Below, one piece after another: positions 1 to 10,975 of a stretch of 64,000 bases of DNA. Each line of letters starts with the position of its first letter. The first letter of the stretch is position 1. Origin of the DNA: Actinostola sp. cb2023 (lineage: Eukaryota > Cnidaria > Anthozoa > Actiniaria > Actinostolidae). The notes beneath the pieces are model-generated. The model searched no databases, had not been told where the DNA came from, and worked only from the letters and a program-made list of their open reading frames with translations. The translations under genes were made by a program, and so were the position numbers. The stretch is from positions 1 to 64,000 of the forward strand of contig JAUJYZ010000538.1 of assembly GCA_033675265.1 (NCBI GenBank). The letters run 5' to 3'.

Positions 1-759
1 CAAATACTAGCACAAGTGCGCGTCGGAAGGTACCGCAACAAAGTCAGTCTCTCAAAATTCAGCAACATTTTGCGGGTCTCTGAAGTCTTGGTTTTTTCCT
101 GCAAAAAAGCCATCTCAGAGTCTCGATTGACAAAAAAGGAAATCATGTGAAAAACTGTCTAGATGCTCGCTAAAAAATGACTTGTCTCGAGTCTCGCAAA
201 TCTTGCCTTGAACCATTCGATACCCCCTTAGCAAAAGATCAGCCCTACTGCCCGACATCGTAGAAGCAGAAAATCATAATCTGTATTACTCGCAAAGAAG
301 ATCTAAAGCCTTGTGTCAAAAATGACAGTCCTGTAAATAATATTCAATAGTCAATATGACAGTATTGTCAAGAACTGGGACACAGTTAGCGTTAGGTATA
401 TTAAAACAGTTAGGCAATACAACAAGGTGTTATTTTTACAATTCAGTACATTAGAGTAGTTTTTATGGTAGAGTGGGAAACCTACAGCACGGAGTTACGG
501 TCCACGGGACGGAATCGAACCTTTATTCAACAATCACAGCAGCAAAATCATTGCTCAAACAATCAGAATGACTGGACACGGCCACGGTCCACCGCATGGA
601 CAAACCATACCGTAACTACTAAGTTCCACTCATACGAAAATGACGCTAATGTAAAGGCCAAGTACCTTTCTTCAAATGGAGTTCTTCCCAAGCTTTTCTT
701 GCAGCCATTGCCTTCTCGATTGTTCGCTTTATTAACGGCCTGTAATGGACATAGTAGTA
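1..759. other. Non-genic stretch
   Basis: No exon with recognisable homology or paired splice sites was seen. The first 230 bases carry loosely repeated phrases around TCTCGAGTCTCGCA, probably an old degenerate repeat. A long open frame that begins at 465 runs into the CATC-rich tract and has no protein-like composition. Confidence 0.5.
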
Positions 760-1270
760 GCCATCCATTTATTTCATTGTTAAGTTATTCACTGTTTATA
801 TACTGTACTATATCAACCATCAATGCACCCAAAACCATCATCAATCCATCATTCATTCCATCCATTAGTGTAATCCATCCATTCCAACCATATATTATTA
901 CCCACGTTTTCATGATCCATCAATCATCATTCATCCATTTTACCAAACCATCCATTCCATATTATCATCACTGTTCATCCATCTATCCAATCATTCATTT
1001 CATCTACATATATCTCCCATCATCCATTCATTAACCAATCAATCTGTATTATCATAAAGTGTTCATCCATCCCAATGATCATCTCATATACATATATCAT
1101 CCATCTATCATTCATTAACAACCATTCATGTTACAGCATATTATCATCACTGTTAATCCATCTATCCAATCATTCATTCATCTACAGTATCATCCATCTA
1201 TCCATTCATTAACCAATCCATCATATTCTCATCCACTGTTCAGTTCATCCATCCATCATTCATTCACTCA
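760..1270. repeat. Degenerate CATC/CATT-rich simple repeat
   Basis: About 500 bases are dominated by variants of ATCCATCCATTCATT, with imperfect longer periods such as TCATCCATCTATCCATTCATTAACCA cut short by substitutions. The open frame across it is a by-product of the lack of TAA and TAG in this motif. Confidence 0.8.
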
Positions 1271-1499
1271 CCCTTTACTCAAAAGGGCATACCAATGAAA
1301 TTATCCTAATTCATCAGACTGAGTTGTATCTTAACTCATCTGCAGTGTTGTATTAGCAATCTTTTTGCATGATCGTATGGCTAAAACAACAAACATGTAA
1401 ATACAAAAAATCACTGAGTATCGTTAAGTATACATTTCTACACAGAAAAACTGGCTGATAAACTGCCAACAATTGAAGGGCTCCCTGTAAGAAACAACT

Positions 1500-1582
1500 A
1501 AGTGATCTCTGATCAAAATCTAAATTCTCCTCGAGATTTCTTGAATTTCAAAGGAGAATTGGAGTTTTGATCACAAGTACTT
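1500..1582. mobile_element. Short foldback MITE, family A
   Basis: The left end AAGTGATCTCTGATCAAAAT and the right end reading TTTTGATCACAAGTACTT are inverted copies, and AAATTCTCC pairs with GGAGAATT inside. A second copy lies at 59496-59579 with the same ends and size, so this is a dispersed family and not a chance hairpin. Confidence 0.7.
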
Positions 1583-1651
1583 ACTACGTTTGCAGGACCC
1601 TTCAATTCTCCTTGAGATCCAAACTGTTCATTGAGTAAGCAATACATCTGG

Positions 1652-1797
1652 CCCTGGTTGTACGAAAGGGGCTTGTGCTATCCACTGCGATAAGTCTATC
1701 CAACTGATCAAATTTATTGGATAACATGCATCAGTTTTATCGTTGGCTAAGAATTATCGGTGGATAGCGATAAACTCGCATTTTTGTGCAACCAGGG
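1652..1797. mobile_element. Foldback element with CCCTGGTTG ends
   Basis: CCCTGGTTGTAC at the left is mirrored by GTGCAACCAGGG at the right. Inner blocks (GTGCTATCCACTGCGATAA against TTATCGGTGGATAGC) also pair. It looks like a non-autonomous hairpin transposon of about 146 bp. The superfamily is not clear. Confidence 0.6.
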
Positions 1798-2155
1798 TTT
1801 ATAGCGTACACAGAGAACTTACAAGGATTGGTATTGCAATTGCAGTATAAATCTTTTCCCCTCCAGAAATCACGGGAACTTCAAGAGTTTCATTGTCTCA
1901 GTATTTTGATCGCTCAAGTAGGTTTGGTTCTGATTCTCACAATCGATATTAGTAGCAGGTCGTTGGGAGGCATCTCAAAGTCTTGCTCCAGCAACCCTAT
2001 GAAAAAGGTTGAAATTCTGAGCCACGCAACATATTTCCCATGGTTGCAGCTGGCTTTATGCTGGAAATCCGCAAGATACGTACCTATGAATGGGTCTAGC
2101 CTCCTTGCAGACCACTTTTTGGTCACAGTTTGTTTTCCCCCCCCCCCACTCTCCA

Positions 2156-2217
2156 TTTTGTGTCACAGTTTTTTCCACTCCCCGCTTATGGAGAGGGAAA
2201 AAAACTGTGATACAAAA
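2156..2217. repeat. Perfect short hairpin
   Basis: TTTTGTGTCACAGTTTTTTCC pairs, with one or two mismatches, with GGAAAAAAACTGTGATACAAAA around a 19-base loop. It lies next to a run of C. It may be a MITE core; no target duplication was found. Confidence 0.5.
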
Positions 2218-2495
2218 AGCATTGCAAAGAGGGCTAGAATGGACCAGTTGAACTGTGTTATCATAAAGCAGGACTAAGCCAGACAATACAAGTTGGACAG
2301 TCGATTGGATCCCAGATTAAGATATTCCTATCTGTGCTTAAGATAAGAGTCAGTCTAGAAGGTATATATTTGATGAAAGATACACTTAAGAACACACAGG
2401 GGACACATGCAAGTTTCTTTATTTTGTTGGAGTGTTTTTTAACACTTAAAAAGTGTCTGAGGACAATGTACATGTACAATACTGTTATAAAGGCT

Positions 2496-2764
2496 TATAC
2501 ACCTATTTCAAATAACGTTGTCGTGTTCAAAGCAAACAAGCTTCAAGCCAAAACGAAGTGAATGCTGGTTTTGTGTTGGGCAAAATTTATTCAAATCAGA
2601 ACTATTTTCTTGGAACGAAGTGTGCTACGCACACAGAAGTACGTGAAAATGTTCATATTTTGTAATTTAGTCCTTATAGAAACAATTGTGATTTAAATTC
2701 CACTTCGGTTGGGCTTGACGCTTGTTGCTTTGAACGGCGACAACGTAATTGAAATAGGTGTATA
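2496..2764. mobile_element. MITE, family B (TATACACCTATTTC ends)
   Basis: The left end TATACACCTATTTCAAATAA and the right end ...GAAATAGGTGTATA are inverted, as are GTTGTCGTGTTCAAAGCAA and TTGCTTTGAACGGCGACAAC. A second member lies at 43362-43649. Both begin and end in TATA, which suggests insertion at TA or TATA. Confidence 0.75.
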
Positions 2765-3726
2765 TTAACAGGCATCATAACAAAACACTACTGCGGAGCA
2801 GGGCTTTTTTCTACTCGCCCTACCTTCTGGGGTACCAAACACCAGTCACCAGGGAGTATTATTAAACTAACACCCTGATTAGTCAGTTGACTGTCTGGTC
2901 GCCAAGCAATTAAAATACTTTTCTAAAATCTAACTAAATTATTGTAAGATCATGGAAGTAGAAAAAGCTTTAACGAACAGGATCGGGTGCCCCCAAAAAA
3001 AACAAACCCCCCCCGCTTTCACTTCACAAAAGGCGGTGAAATCATCACGTAGGATGGAGGATCCACGACTTAAAAGCGTCACATGACAACAAAATGGAGA
3101 CCTGAAGAAGATGAATGCTTTATCGATGCTATTCTTCTTTTAAAGAACAAAACGATATTATTAAGTTAGATAATAGGTACGAGTCTATAGGACACTATCT
3201 GCAAAACTCTATTAGCTATAGAGCGTTATATAAAAACACCGAAAGAAAGAGGAATTGAAGTCTTGTTCGTGGACTACAGTGTGTACACATCATAAATATT
3301 TATGATTGTAGAAAAGTGTGCAATCCTTGGCTTCGGGACGCTTCGCCCAAAAAGTTCACATGAGCAGTCTTGTAGTTTAGGTTAATGAACAAATTATTAA
3401 CTTACTATGTTTTGGAACTGTTGGATGCACATGCGAAGTTACAAAGCTTTTGGCACAAGTTCAAAGTCAATCGCTCATGGAAATCTAACAAATAAAACTA
3501 AACAATGCCAAATTCCCGTGAATGGATCTGGATGATTAAAGTAACTTGAATGGGCGTATAGCTATAGAGGTGGAGCAGGGCAAGCGTTAACGAAAGCAGA
3601 GTATAATAGGCAGATTTTACAAACGAACGAAACGCCTGCAATTGAAATCGGTCTGACAGTGCATACTACAATTGTTCTAGAAGTTATCTTGCAGTACATG
3701 CTTTATAGGTACGATTGTTGCCCCAG
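2765..3726. other. Non-genic stretch before Kunitz relic
   Basis: No exon was recognised. Short C runs occur near 3006. An intron or 5' region of the adjacent Kunitz relic may be here, but no signal-peptide exon like those at 4832 and 12118 was seen. Confidence 0.4.
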
Positions 3727-3920
3727 TACTAAGGTGTACGTCAGCCATCAACAACTATTGTGCCGTTTTTACCAAAGAAAGTTGGACACTGTTATGATAG
3801 TCAGACCCGGATACTTATTCAATACAAGAACAGGGGACTGGCGAAGGTGTTTGTCTACAGTGGCTGTGGGGAATGCCAACAACTTTGTGTCCACAGCGCC
3901 AATGTGAACATGTATGCCGA
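3727..3920 (+). pseudogene. Broken Kunitz-domain exon (copy K1)
   Basis: Fragments of a Kunitz/BPTI domain are visible across all three forward frames: a PKKVGHC block, a YNTRTGDW-like block, a VYSGCG block, a NANNF block and a C-terminal CEHVC block, in family order. The frame changes several times within 190 bases, so no single frame keeps the six cysteines. The exon probably starts after the AG at 3725-3726. It is the first of three Kunitz copies in the cluster (others at 7223 and 14997). It is either a decayed paralogue or a region with sequencing indels. No matching first exon was found upstream. Confidence 0.65.
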
Positions 3921-4279
3921 AGGATCAAACACAAGAATCGATCCTTAAAGGATGATTCAGTTAACCTTTTTTTGTGGGTACAGATTTTGTGAGATTTCGA
4001 TGACTGTAGTCTTCAATCAAAACTCTTCGTTTTTACAACTTGTTATTCCAGAAAAAAACGATCAAGTCAAATGCTCGGCACGAGTCTGCCCGCGCTAACA
4101 CCTGGAAGACTGAGGGTTTAGACTGAATTAGACTGTTACTTGAAGTAAAGAATAAATACTAAGTAAATCTCCATTATATGGCTCTAAAGCGCCGGTCTGT
4201 GGGATCCAATGCCACAACATATCGGCATATTGTAGTATCTATTGTAGGACATTTGAATAAACTCGTTTTTTGTTAATAT

Positions 4280-4471
4280 AGGCGACTTGCATGATGACGT
4301 TATGTTACTTACAACTACCAGAATGCTTTGGGACTTTTTCTTTCTAAATTCAGATTTTTATTCCCTCATGAGAATAGTAAGGACAATTGGTGCTAATTAT
4401 CTAACAAAAGGAATAATGGGCAAAGCATTGTTGGTACTGTAGTATATGACGCCATCATGCAAGTCGGCCTA
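4280..4471. mobile_element. MITE, family C (AGGCGACTTGCATGATG ends)
   Basis: The terminal inverted repeats AGGCGACTTGCATGATGACG and CGCCATCATGCAAGTCGGCCT bound about 190 bp. The interior (CTACCAGAATGCTTTGGGA ... TTCCCTCATGAGAATAGTAA) recurs in copies at 6511-6730 and 50663-51004. Three copies in one window make it an active or recently active family. Confidence 0.8.
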
Positions 4472-4744
4472 TCAGAAGAACTCGTACTGGACGCAATATG
4501 AAGATTGATAATCCATCTAGTGGTTTCTTAAATATGAAAAGCATTTCAAATCAATGTCTGTAATGACAGTGATAATCAGTAAGATATTATATTTTCACTA
4601 TCTCTGCAAAGGGCTATACAAAACCACTACACCATTCACATAATAAAAACTTTTTGAAATTACAAGTGATGCATGGTGGCGAGAATAAGTACCATGGGGA
4701 CGACGTTCACAATCAGAACCGAGGCCTAAATTCTAGTTGAATGG

Positions 4745-4762
4745 TGACGTCATGGTCACGTG
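4745..4762 (+). promoter_or_regulatory. Kunitz K2 promoter: CRE plus E-box
   Basis: TGACGTCA (4745-4752), a CREB/ATF-type site, is followed after four bases by CACGTG (4757-4762), an E-box. The same pair at the same spacing precedes the intact Kunitz gene at 12003-12020. The TATA-like stretch found there is missing here. Confidence 0.5.
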
Positions 4763-4831
4763 AATGTTAGTTAAAGCGTAGTTTGAATATCACTTTGCAA
4801 CCACGGACCGGACATTCAGTATTGGTTGAAG

Positions 4832-4874
4832 ATGAAAGTGTTTTTCTTACTTTGTGCGTGGCCCTGGCAAATAT
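4832..4874 (+). pseudogene. Kunitz K2 exon 1, altered signal peptide
   Basis: ATG at 4832 starts a 43-base exon that ends in phase 1 at a GTAAGT donor (4875), exactly as in the intact copy at 12118-12157. Compared with that copy, several one-base insertions shift and restore the frame, so the hydrophobic run is replaced by a stretch with two Trp, a Pro and a Gln near the donor. The result is a poorer signal peptide. It should join the broken exon at 7223, so it is treated as part of a pseudogene. Confidence 0.6.
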
Positions 4875-5144
4875 GTAAGTTTTTTACTTCGGCTACAACC
4901 TTGGTAAAACAGTCTCTGGGTGTATAAACGTTTGATGATGATGATGATTATGAGAGGCGGGAAGGAAAATATAATAGAATGGTAGTCCAAAGATTCTCTC
5001 AGCAAGACGTATTAAGTGACTATATTTCACTTAAGCAAAATACGTGTACTGGTCTTGCTGAGTCTATGCGACTATCATTCGATATTATATATACTTTTGA
5101 CCATTTAGATCTAATCATAGATCCAACGTTTTCGGCCAGGGTCG

Positions 5145-5239
5145 GGTATTCGGTTAGCCTGCGAATACAGCCGCTCCTTTGGCGGGAGACCCGTGGCGAA
5201 GCGCCCAAAAAGAGGCTGTATTCGCAGGCTAGGTATTCG
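5145..5239. mobile_element. Miniature hAT-like hairpin with 8-bp target duplication
   Basis: TAGCCTGCGAATACAGCC (5155-5172) is perfectly inverted as GGCTGTATTCGCAGGCTA (5214-5231). The hairpin of about 79 bp is flanked by the direct repeat GGTATTCG at 5145-5152 and 5232-5239. Eight-base target duplications are typical of hAT elements. The host sequence around it recurs without the insert near 20156-20215, which provides an empty site. Confidence 0.8.
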
Positions 5240-6055
5240 TATACGGCTCTTGTGCTACTTTTGAAGTCAAAATATAATTACTCAGCAAAATAAGAAAGTT
5301 TAAAGTGTTTGAAGGACAGTACAAACAGGGAACTTGCAAGACAATTAAGAAGGTTTGCTAAACAAACAAAACACCCCCCATTCATGTTACTACACTTAAT
5401 GCGAAGTATCTCAAACAAATGTCAACTTGTTTCATTTAGTTTCAAAGCGACTTGTCAGTATGTCTTTGATTGTTTGGCTGAAAACGGTGAGTATGACACG
5501 AGTAGTAGTTGTCAGGACAGATTAATAAAGAATAATAATTAATTAATAATAATTTAATAACTATATAGCGCCAAAAATTACATGTATATTATTATATTAA
5601 ATTATAATTATTATATGTATTACACTCAATTGCTAGAAACGTTGTAGTATATATTTATACAAAATATACAATATCTAAATGAGATGCAAAATGCTCGAAA
5701 CATGCTAAAATACAACTAGTTTAAGACACAAATTAGTGCTGAAAATTATTGTGTGTCCTTGTTGGATGCGATGCTAATCTAAAATTGATGAGTCTGATCT
5801 ATTAGAAGAAATAAGCGATTGTTTCGCACTTCGTATCTCATTAGATATCTTGTATCTCATTAGATATTTGCATATATGTATATACTACAACCTTTTCTGC
5901 AATTGAGTGTATATGACTAATGCGCTTTTACAGAATCAAAATAAAAACAAATATTCCTAAAACTTATAAAAATATGAAATATATATGTACAAAAGCTATT
6001 AACTGTCTGGGGACGATTATCTTAACAGAATTACTTGGTGAGAAAACTACAATGA

Positions 6056-6183
6056 CTACAGACTGCAAAACACACCCAACGGAGAAGTTCGGTCCCGAAT
6101 CAACGACCACATGGATGGAAACTTCAAACTCTTCTCGACGGGAGTTGCGCGTAAGATAGTAGGGCCTGTTTTGCAGTCTAACT
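6056..6183. mobile_element. Foldback element with GACTGCAAAACA ends
   Basis: GACTGCAAAACA (6061-6072) is inverted as TGTTTTGCAGTC (6168-6179). The interior has no clear coding content. It lies in the long intron of Kunitz copy K2. Confidence 0.5.
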
Positions 6184-6510
6184 ATGACATGGCTGCTACT
6201 CGTGTGGTGTAACATGCATAAAAATCTATTACTTTCAGGCAACAAATATTTCGTTTCAACCACTAAAAACAGTTATTTATATCCCCCACGCTGGCATGTA
6301 ACTTAGCATCTCTGTTTCTCCACGAAATATGCTATTATTCAGATACAAAATAAAGATAATATATTACATTACAGTTGAAACCCGGTTAATACAGAGGCAG
6401 CTATACGGGACGTGCACAGGGAGACCAACATAATACATATTGTGCGCGCTTTACCACAGGATACACAATCAAAAGAGCGACGTCCCATCCACAGTGTCCG
6501 TATGAGCAAT

Positions 6511-6730
6511 AGGCGAACTTGCATTATGACGTTGTTTTACTACAACAAAAAACAACCAATAATTTTACTACAACTACCAGAATTGCTTGGGAATTTTTCA
6601 TTTCTAAATCAGATTTTTATTCCCTCATGAGGAATAGTAAAGGACAATTGGTTGCTAATTATCTAACAAAAGAAAATGGCCAAAGCAGTTCTGGTACTTG
6701 TAGTATATGACGACATCATGCAATTCGCCC
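6511..6730. mobile_element. MITE, family C, second copy
   Basis: AGGCGAACTTGCATTATGACG and its inverse ending ATGCAATTCGCCC bound the same interior as at 4280-4471. It carries a local duplication of the TTTTACTACAAC block and several one-base indels relative to the first copy. Confidence 0.75.
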
Positions 6731-7222
6731 ATTAACGGGGCACATGCACATGACGTCACTATGGTACAGAGTATCATCAACGAAATACTAACGAAAACGT
6801 TCTTTGGGCGGTGTGCTTATACAGTGGAAGGTTTACCAAGGTACAAATTAGAAAACTTTGTCATCGAGTGCATGTCTCCCGGTTCACTTAGTAGTGTCAA
6901 GTACCCATGGACAGGCTCAGCTTTTCTATTTGTACCATGGGTACAACGCGTGTAAACACAGTTCTTAGTTTAGGGACTGCGAATAAAGAGAAGAAAAGTC
7001 TGACGTTATTTGATACTGAGCAGGTTTCCGTCGTTGTTCAATTTCACAGTTTTTAACTATTTCCGTTTACACACGATCTTTGATGAAAAAGGCGTAGAAT
7101 TGGTTTTGAAAGTGTCGCGTTATAAACAGATGTAAACTTGTAGAATGTAATGGTTAGTGTGCTCCGCCTGTGAATAAAAAACGGACACGTTGTTCAGTTA
7201 TGCATGGATCGTTGCGTTCCAG

Positions 7223-7760
7223 GCCTGACTGTAGTAGGCCGTTCCTGAGAAGTGTAAGTTCCAAAAAGTAGAGTGGTCCCTGTGGTAGACATTTGTCCTC
7301 GTTTCTACTACATTACAGACTTAAGGGGCCGGTGTGGTGAACACTTCTATATAGTGGATGTGCCCTGTGGTAGAACATTTTCTCGTTCTACTACAATACA
7401 GACTAAGTTCCGGTCCTGTGAACACTTCTATTATAGTGGATGTGTCCCTGTGGTAGACATTCTTCCTCGTTTATACTACCATACAAGACAAAGGTCCCCC
7501 CCCCCCCGGTGTGAACACTTCTATTATAGTGGATGTGTCCAATGTGGTAGGACATTTTCACTCGTTTCTACTACAATACAGAACAAAAGGGCGGTGTGCA
7601 AACACTTCTATTATAGTGGATGTGTCCCTGTGGTAGACAGTTTCCTCGTTTCTAATTACAATACAGACAATAGGACTGTGTGAACACTTCTATTATAGTG
7701 GATGTGCCGGTGGCAATGATAACCAGTTCAGGTCCGAATGAGCAAATGTAAAAAAACGCG
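7223..7760 (+). pseudogene. Kunitz K2 exon 2, internally multiplied and broken
   Basis: The acceptor context (GCGTTCCAG, AG at 7221-7222) and the first 40 bases match the intact exon at 14997, but the phase-1 frame meets a TGA within ten codons. The middle of the domain, from the second to the fourth cysteine, is then repeated about five times at 81-93-base spacing, marked by GAACACTTCTATTATAGTGG near 7339, 7420, 7513, 7600 and 7682. The units sit in different frames, one holding a run of 12 C. The end (GGCAATGATAACCAGTTC) matches the normal last third of a Kunitz domain. A working inhibitor from this locus is unlikely. Confidence 0.75.
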
Positions 7761-8850
7761 GGCGATAGATCTAGCTTAGTGTATATGAATATGAGCACAT
7801 ACACCACTCGCTTATATATAAGCTAAGTTGCAAATCCGGTTGTCAATTTGAATCGTTCATGAAGATATGACCAAATGAGGGGGGGGGGGGAAAAAAAAAA
7901 AATTCGGGGAAATTAAAACTCTCAAAACACGATCAAATGATCGACCTTTTATCCAGACTTGTAGTATCTTAGTTTAAATAGCCCATATTACCTTCAAAAC
8001 TACGAAGAACATTGAATATATCTGCATGTAATTGCGGGGTCATGAACTGCATTTCCCATCCATCCTTGCGGTCTCAGCTTTCGATGATTTATTGATTTTC
8101 AACCCGACAACGATGTATGCAATTAGCTATAGATCTCAAACCGGTACATCAGTGTGAACTCATAAGAACTGTTTCCCATGTTTCGTATTAGGTTCGTAGT
8201 CAGTAACAGGCAAGCCGTTTCAAGGAGTTTTTTTGAAACGGTGAGGGATTTGTCTATGATGGGGTTTCGATGTCACCGGATCACTCACTCACTAGAGAAA
8301 AACATTGGTAAACGTGAGCCTCTGGATTTGTTGACCTGCGGAAGAGTTCCGCCCAAAGTCAGGTTCAGCTCAGTATTATTCCCGACACCAATTTGTACCG
8401 GGGGGTATACTACCCTATATAAAGTATTACAGGTATTGTGCCGCCGACTAGGTATGTTTTCGAGCTTCTCAGGTCTGGCGATAGGGTATATATTGTGCTC
8501 ATTTGGCACGGCAGGGATTAGCGTATGTCGTTTTTTTTACAAACGAACCAAAGTATTTATCATTTTCCTTTTGCTTTTTCTTTACGAGCATTTGAAGAGC
8601 TCTAATGCTTATAAATAGATCGTAGTGGCAAAATCAAAATTCTTAGCTTCAATTGGGCCTCACGAAACTTTCAATTTTCGGCTGTGAAATAGGGTATTGA
8701 TTTTCAAGCTTAGCTCTCGCGGATAGGGTGTAGATTTTGAAGCATAGGTCTGGGATAGGAGTACGGAAAATTCCGTTGTTAGGGTCTTGGATAGGGTAAG
8801 GTTTTTGGGATCCATGGCGGCAAAACCCCTACCCAAAAAATGGCGATTTA
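7761..8850. other. Intron or intergenic sequence, no exon seen
   Basis: There is a G run followed by an A run near 7878-7902. From about 8640 to 8820 there are loose repeats around GATAGGGTATTGATTTTCAAGC. A 146-codon open frame at 8178-8618 lacks any recognised domain and its composition looks random, so it is not called. Confidence 0.45.
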
Positions 8851-10385
8851 CACCATCATAGTCCTAGTCCCGACCGTTTCTAGCCCGCTTTGCCCTACGC
8901 TCAGTCCTAGTCCGATCCGTTTCTAGCCCGCTTTGTCCTACGCTCAGTCCTAGTCCCGACCCGTTTCTTAGCCCGCTCTGGTCCTACACTTAGATCCGAG
9001 TCCCCGATCCGCTCTAGGCCCGCTTGCCCTACGCTCAGTCCTAGTCCCCGATCCGTTTCTAGCCCGCTTTGTCCAACGCTTAGTCCTAGTCGCGACCCGT
9101 TTCTAGCCCCGCTTTGCCAAAACGCTCAGTCCTAATCCCAACCCGTTTCTAGCCCGCTTTGCCCTACGCTCAGTCCTGGTCCGATCCGTTTCTAGCCCGC
9201 TTTGCACTACGCTCAGTCCTAGTCACCAATCCGTTTCTAGCCCGCTCTGTCTTACGCATCAGTCCTAGTCCCAACCCGTTTCTAGCCAGCTTTGCCCTAC
9301 CTACTAGTCACCGATTCCGTTTCTAGCCCGCTTCTGTCCTACGATAGTCATAGTCCGATCCGTTTTCTAGTCCGCTTCTGTCTTACGATCAGTCCTTAGT
9401 CCCAATCCGTTTCTAGCCGCTTTGCACTACGCTCAGTCCTAGTCCCAATCCGTTTCTAGCCCGCTCTGTCCTACGCTCAGTCCTAGTCCCGACCGTTTCT
9501 AGCCCGCTCTGTGCACTACGCTCAGTCCTAGTCCCGATCCGTTTCTAGCCCGCTCTGTCCTATACGATCAAGTCCTTAGTCCCGACCCGTTTCTAGCCCG
9601 CTTTGCCCTACGCTCAAAGTCCCTAGTCCCGATTGCCGTTTCTAGCCCGCTTTGTACTACGCTCAGTCCTAGTCCCGACCCGTTTCTAGCCCGCTCTGTC
9701 CTATCGCTTAGTCCTAGTCCCGACCCGTTTCTAGCTCCGCTTTGCACTACGCTTCAAGTACCTAGTCCCAATACTTCTAGCCCGCTCTGTCTAGCTCAGT
9801 CCTAGTCCCTCTGTTTCTAGCCCGCTCTGTAGTTACGCTCAGTCCTAGTCCCGACCCGTTTCTAGCCCGCTTTGCCCTACGCTCAGTCCTAATCCCACAA
9901 ACCCGTTTCTAGCCCGCTCTGCCTCTACGCTTAGTCCCTAATCCCGATCACGATCCGTTTCTAGCCCCGCCTCAAGTCCCCCGACCCGTTTTCTAGCCGC
10001 TTTGCCCTACGCTCAGTCCTAGTCCCAATATCCGTTTTCTAGCCCCGCTCTGTACCTAAGTCTTACGAATCAGTCCTAGTCCCGACCCGTTTCTAGCCCG
10101 CTTTTGTCCTACGCTAGCCCGCTTTGCCCTACGCTTAGTCCTAGTCCCGACCCGTTTCTAGCCCGCTTTGCCCTACGCTCCCGACCCGTTCTCTCTGTCC
10201 TACCTCATTCTTGTCCCGACCCGTTTCTAGCCCGCTTTGCCCTACGCTCAGTCCTAGTCCCGACCCGTTTCTAGCCCGCTTTGCCCTACGCTCAGTCCTA
10301 GTCCCGACCCGTTTCTAGCCCGCTTTGTCCTACGCTCAGGCCTAGTCCCAACCCGTTTCTAGTCGGGTTCTGCTCGCTCGTCTTA
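8851..10385. repeat. GC-rich minisatellite, unit about 44 bp
   Basis: About 1.5 kb is built of the unit CCTAGTCCCGACCCGTTTCT plus AGCCCGCTTTGCCCTACGCTCAGT with frequent one-base indels and truncated units. It is far richer in GC than its surroundings. It lies inside the 3' half of Kunitz copy K2 and is absent from the paralogous stretch of copy K3, so it expanded after the duplication. Confidence 0.9.
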
Positions 10386-10408
10386 GTCATAGCAAACTGG
10401 ACTAGACA

Positions 10409-10620
10409 ATGGGCGCCTTTGATTCAGCCTCTAATCAAAATCGTTTAGAAAGTCGACATTCAAACCTTTTTCTCTTTAACAAAACTACAAACCCCAAGAA
10501 AACCAAGCTTGTTTGTTTGTTTGTTTGTTTGTTTGTTTGTTATAGACTGGTGATCAAGTCAGACGAGTTACCGCTGACCATGGCCAAGGCTCATTAACTA
10601 GAGGGTTTAGTATAACTAGA
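10409..10620 (+). other. 3' exon-like block of Kunitz copy K2
   Basis: The block CAGCCTCTAATCAAAATCGT through CTGACCATGGCCAAGGCTC matches 16115-16280 downstream of the intact gene. In both places a TTTG-repeat runs into an acceptor-like TAG followed by ACTGGTGATCAAGTCAGACG. It is probably a 3' untranslated exon, since the intact copy already stops at 16089. It includes a (GTTT)n tract at about 10509-10540. Confidence 0.45.
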
Positions 10621-10892
10621 GGGGCTTAGTATAACTAGAGAGTATAACTAGAGGGGTTTAAAGTACTGAGTGAAATGACTGACAGAATCATGTGACAAAA
10701 TTGTTATTAAAATTCATCATTAAATTCATGGTTATTGTTGTGTTCATTTCTTGGTCACATTCCAAGCATAAAAGTTTAATATAGAATGTCATTTATCTAT
10801 TATATTTAATTTATATAAAATTTGTTATTAGCTTTGTTAATTAGAGTATTTATTTTATTGCACGTTCGTATTTTGAAAGAGCTAGGACGATA

Positions 10893-10967
10893 CTAGTCTC
10901 CCTCGCATCCGTCTTACGTGCCGAGAGCGTGGCGTGACGGAACTAAAGACGGATGCGAGGGAGACTA
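10893..10967. mobile_element. Miniature hAT-like hairpin with 8-bp target duplication
   Basis: TAGTCTCCCTCGCATCCGTC is inverted as GACGGATGCGAGGGAGACTA. The 75-bp element is flanked by GGACGATA at 10885-10892 and 10968-10975. Size, structure and duplication length resemble the hairpin at 5153-5231, but the terminal sequence differs, so these are two separate families of the same kind. Confidence 0.8.
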
Positions 10968-10975
10968 GGACGATA

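Noticed and set aside
465..1034. 189-codon open frame
   Set aside because: The second half is CATC/CATT simple repeat and the first half has no known domain or splice support.
8178..8618. 146-codon open frame
   Set aside because: No domain, no paralogue and no plausible start context. It lies among loosely repeated GATAGGGTAT phrases in the Kunitz K2 region.
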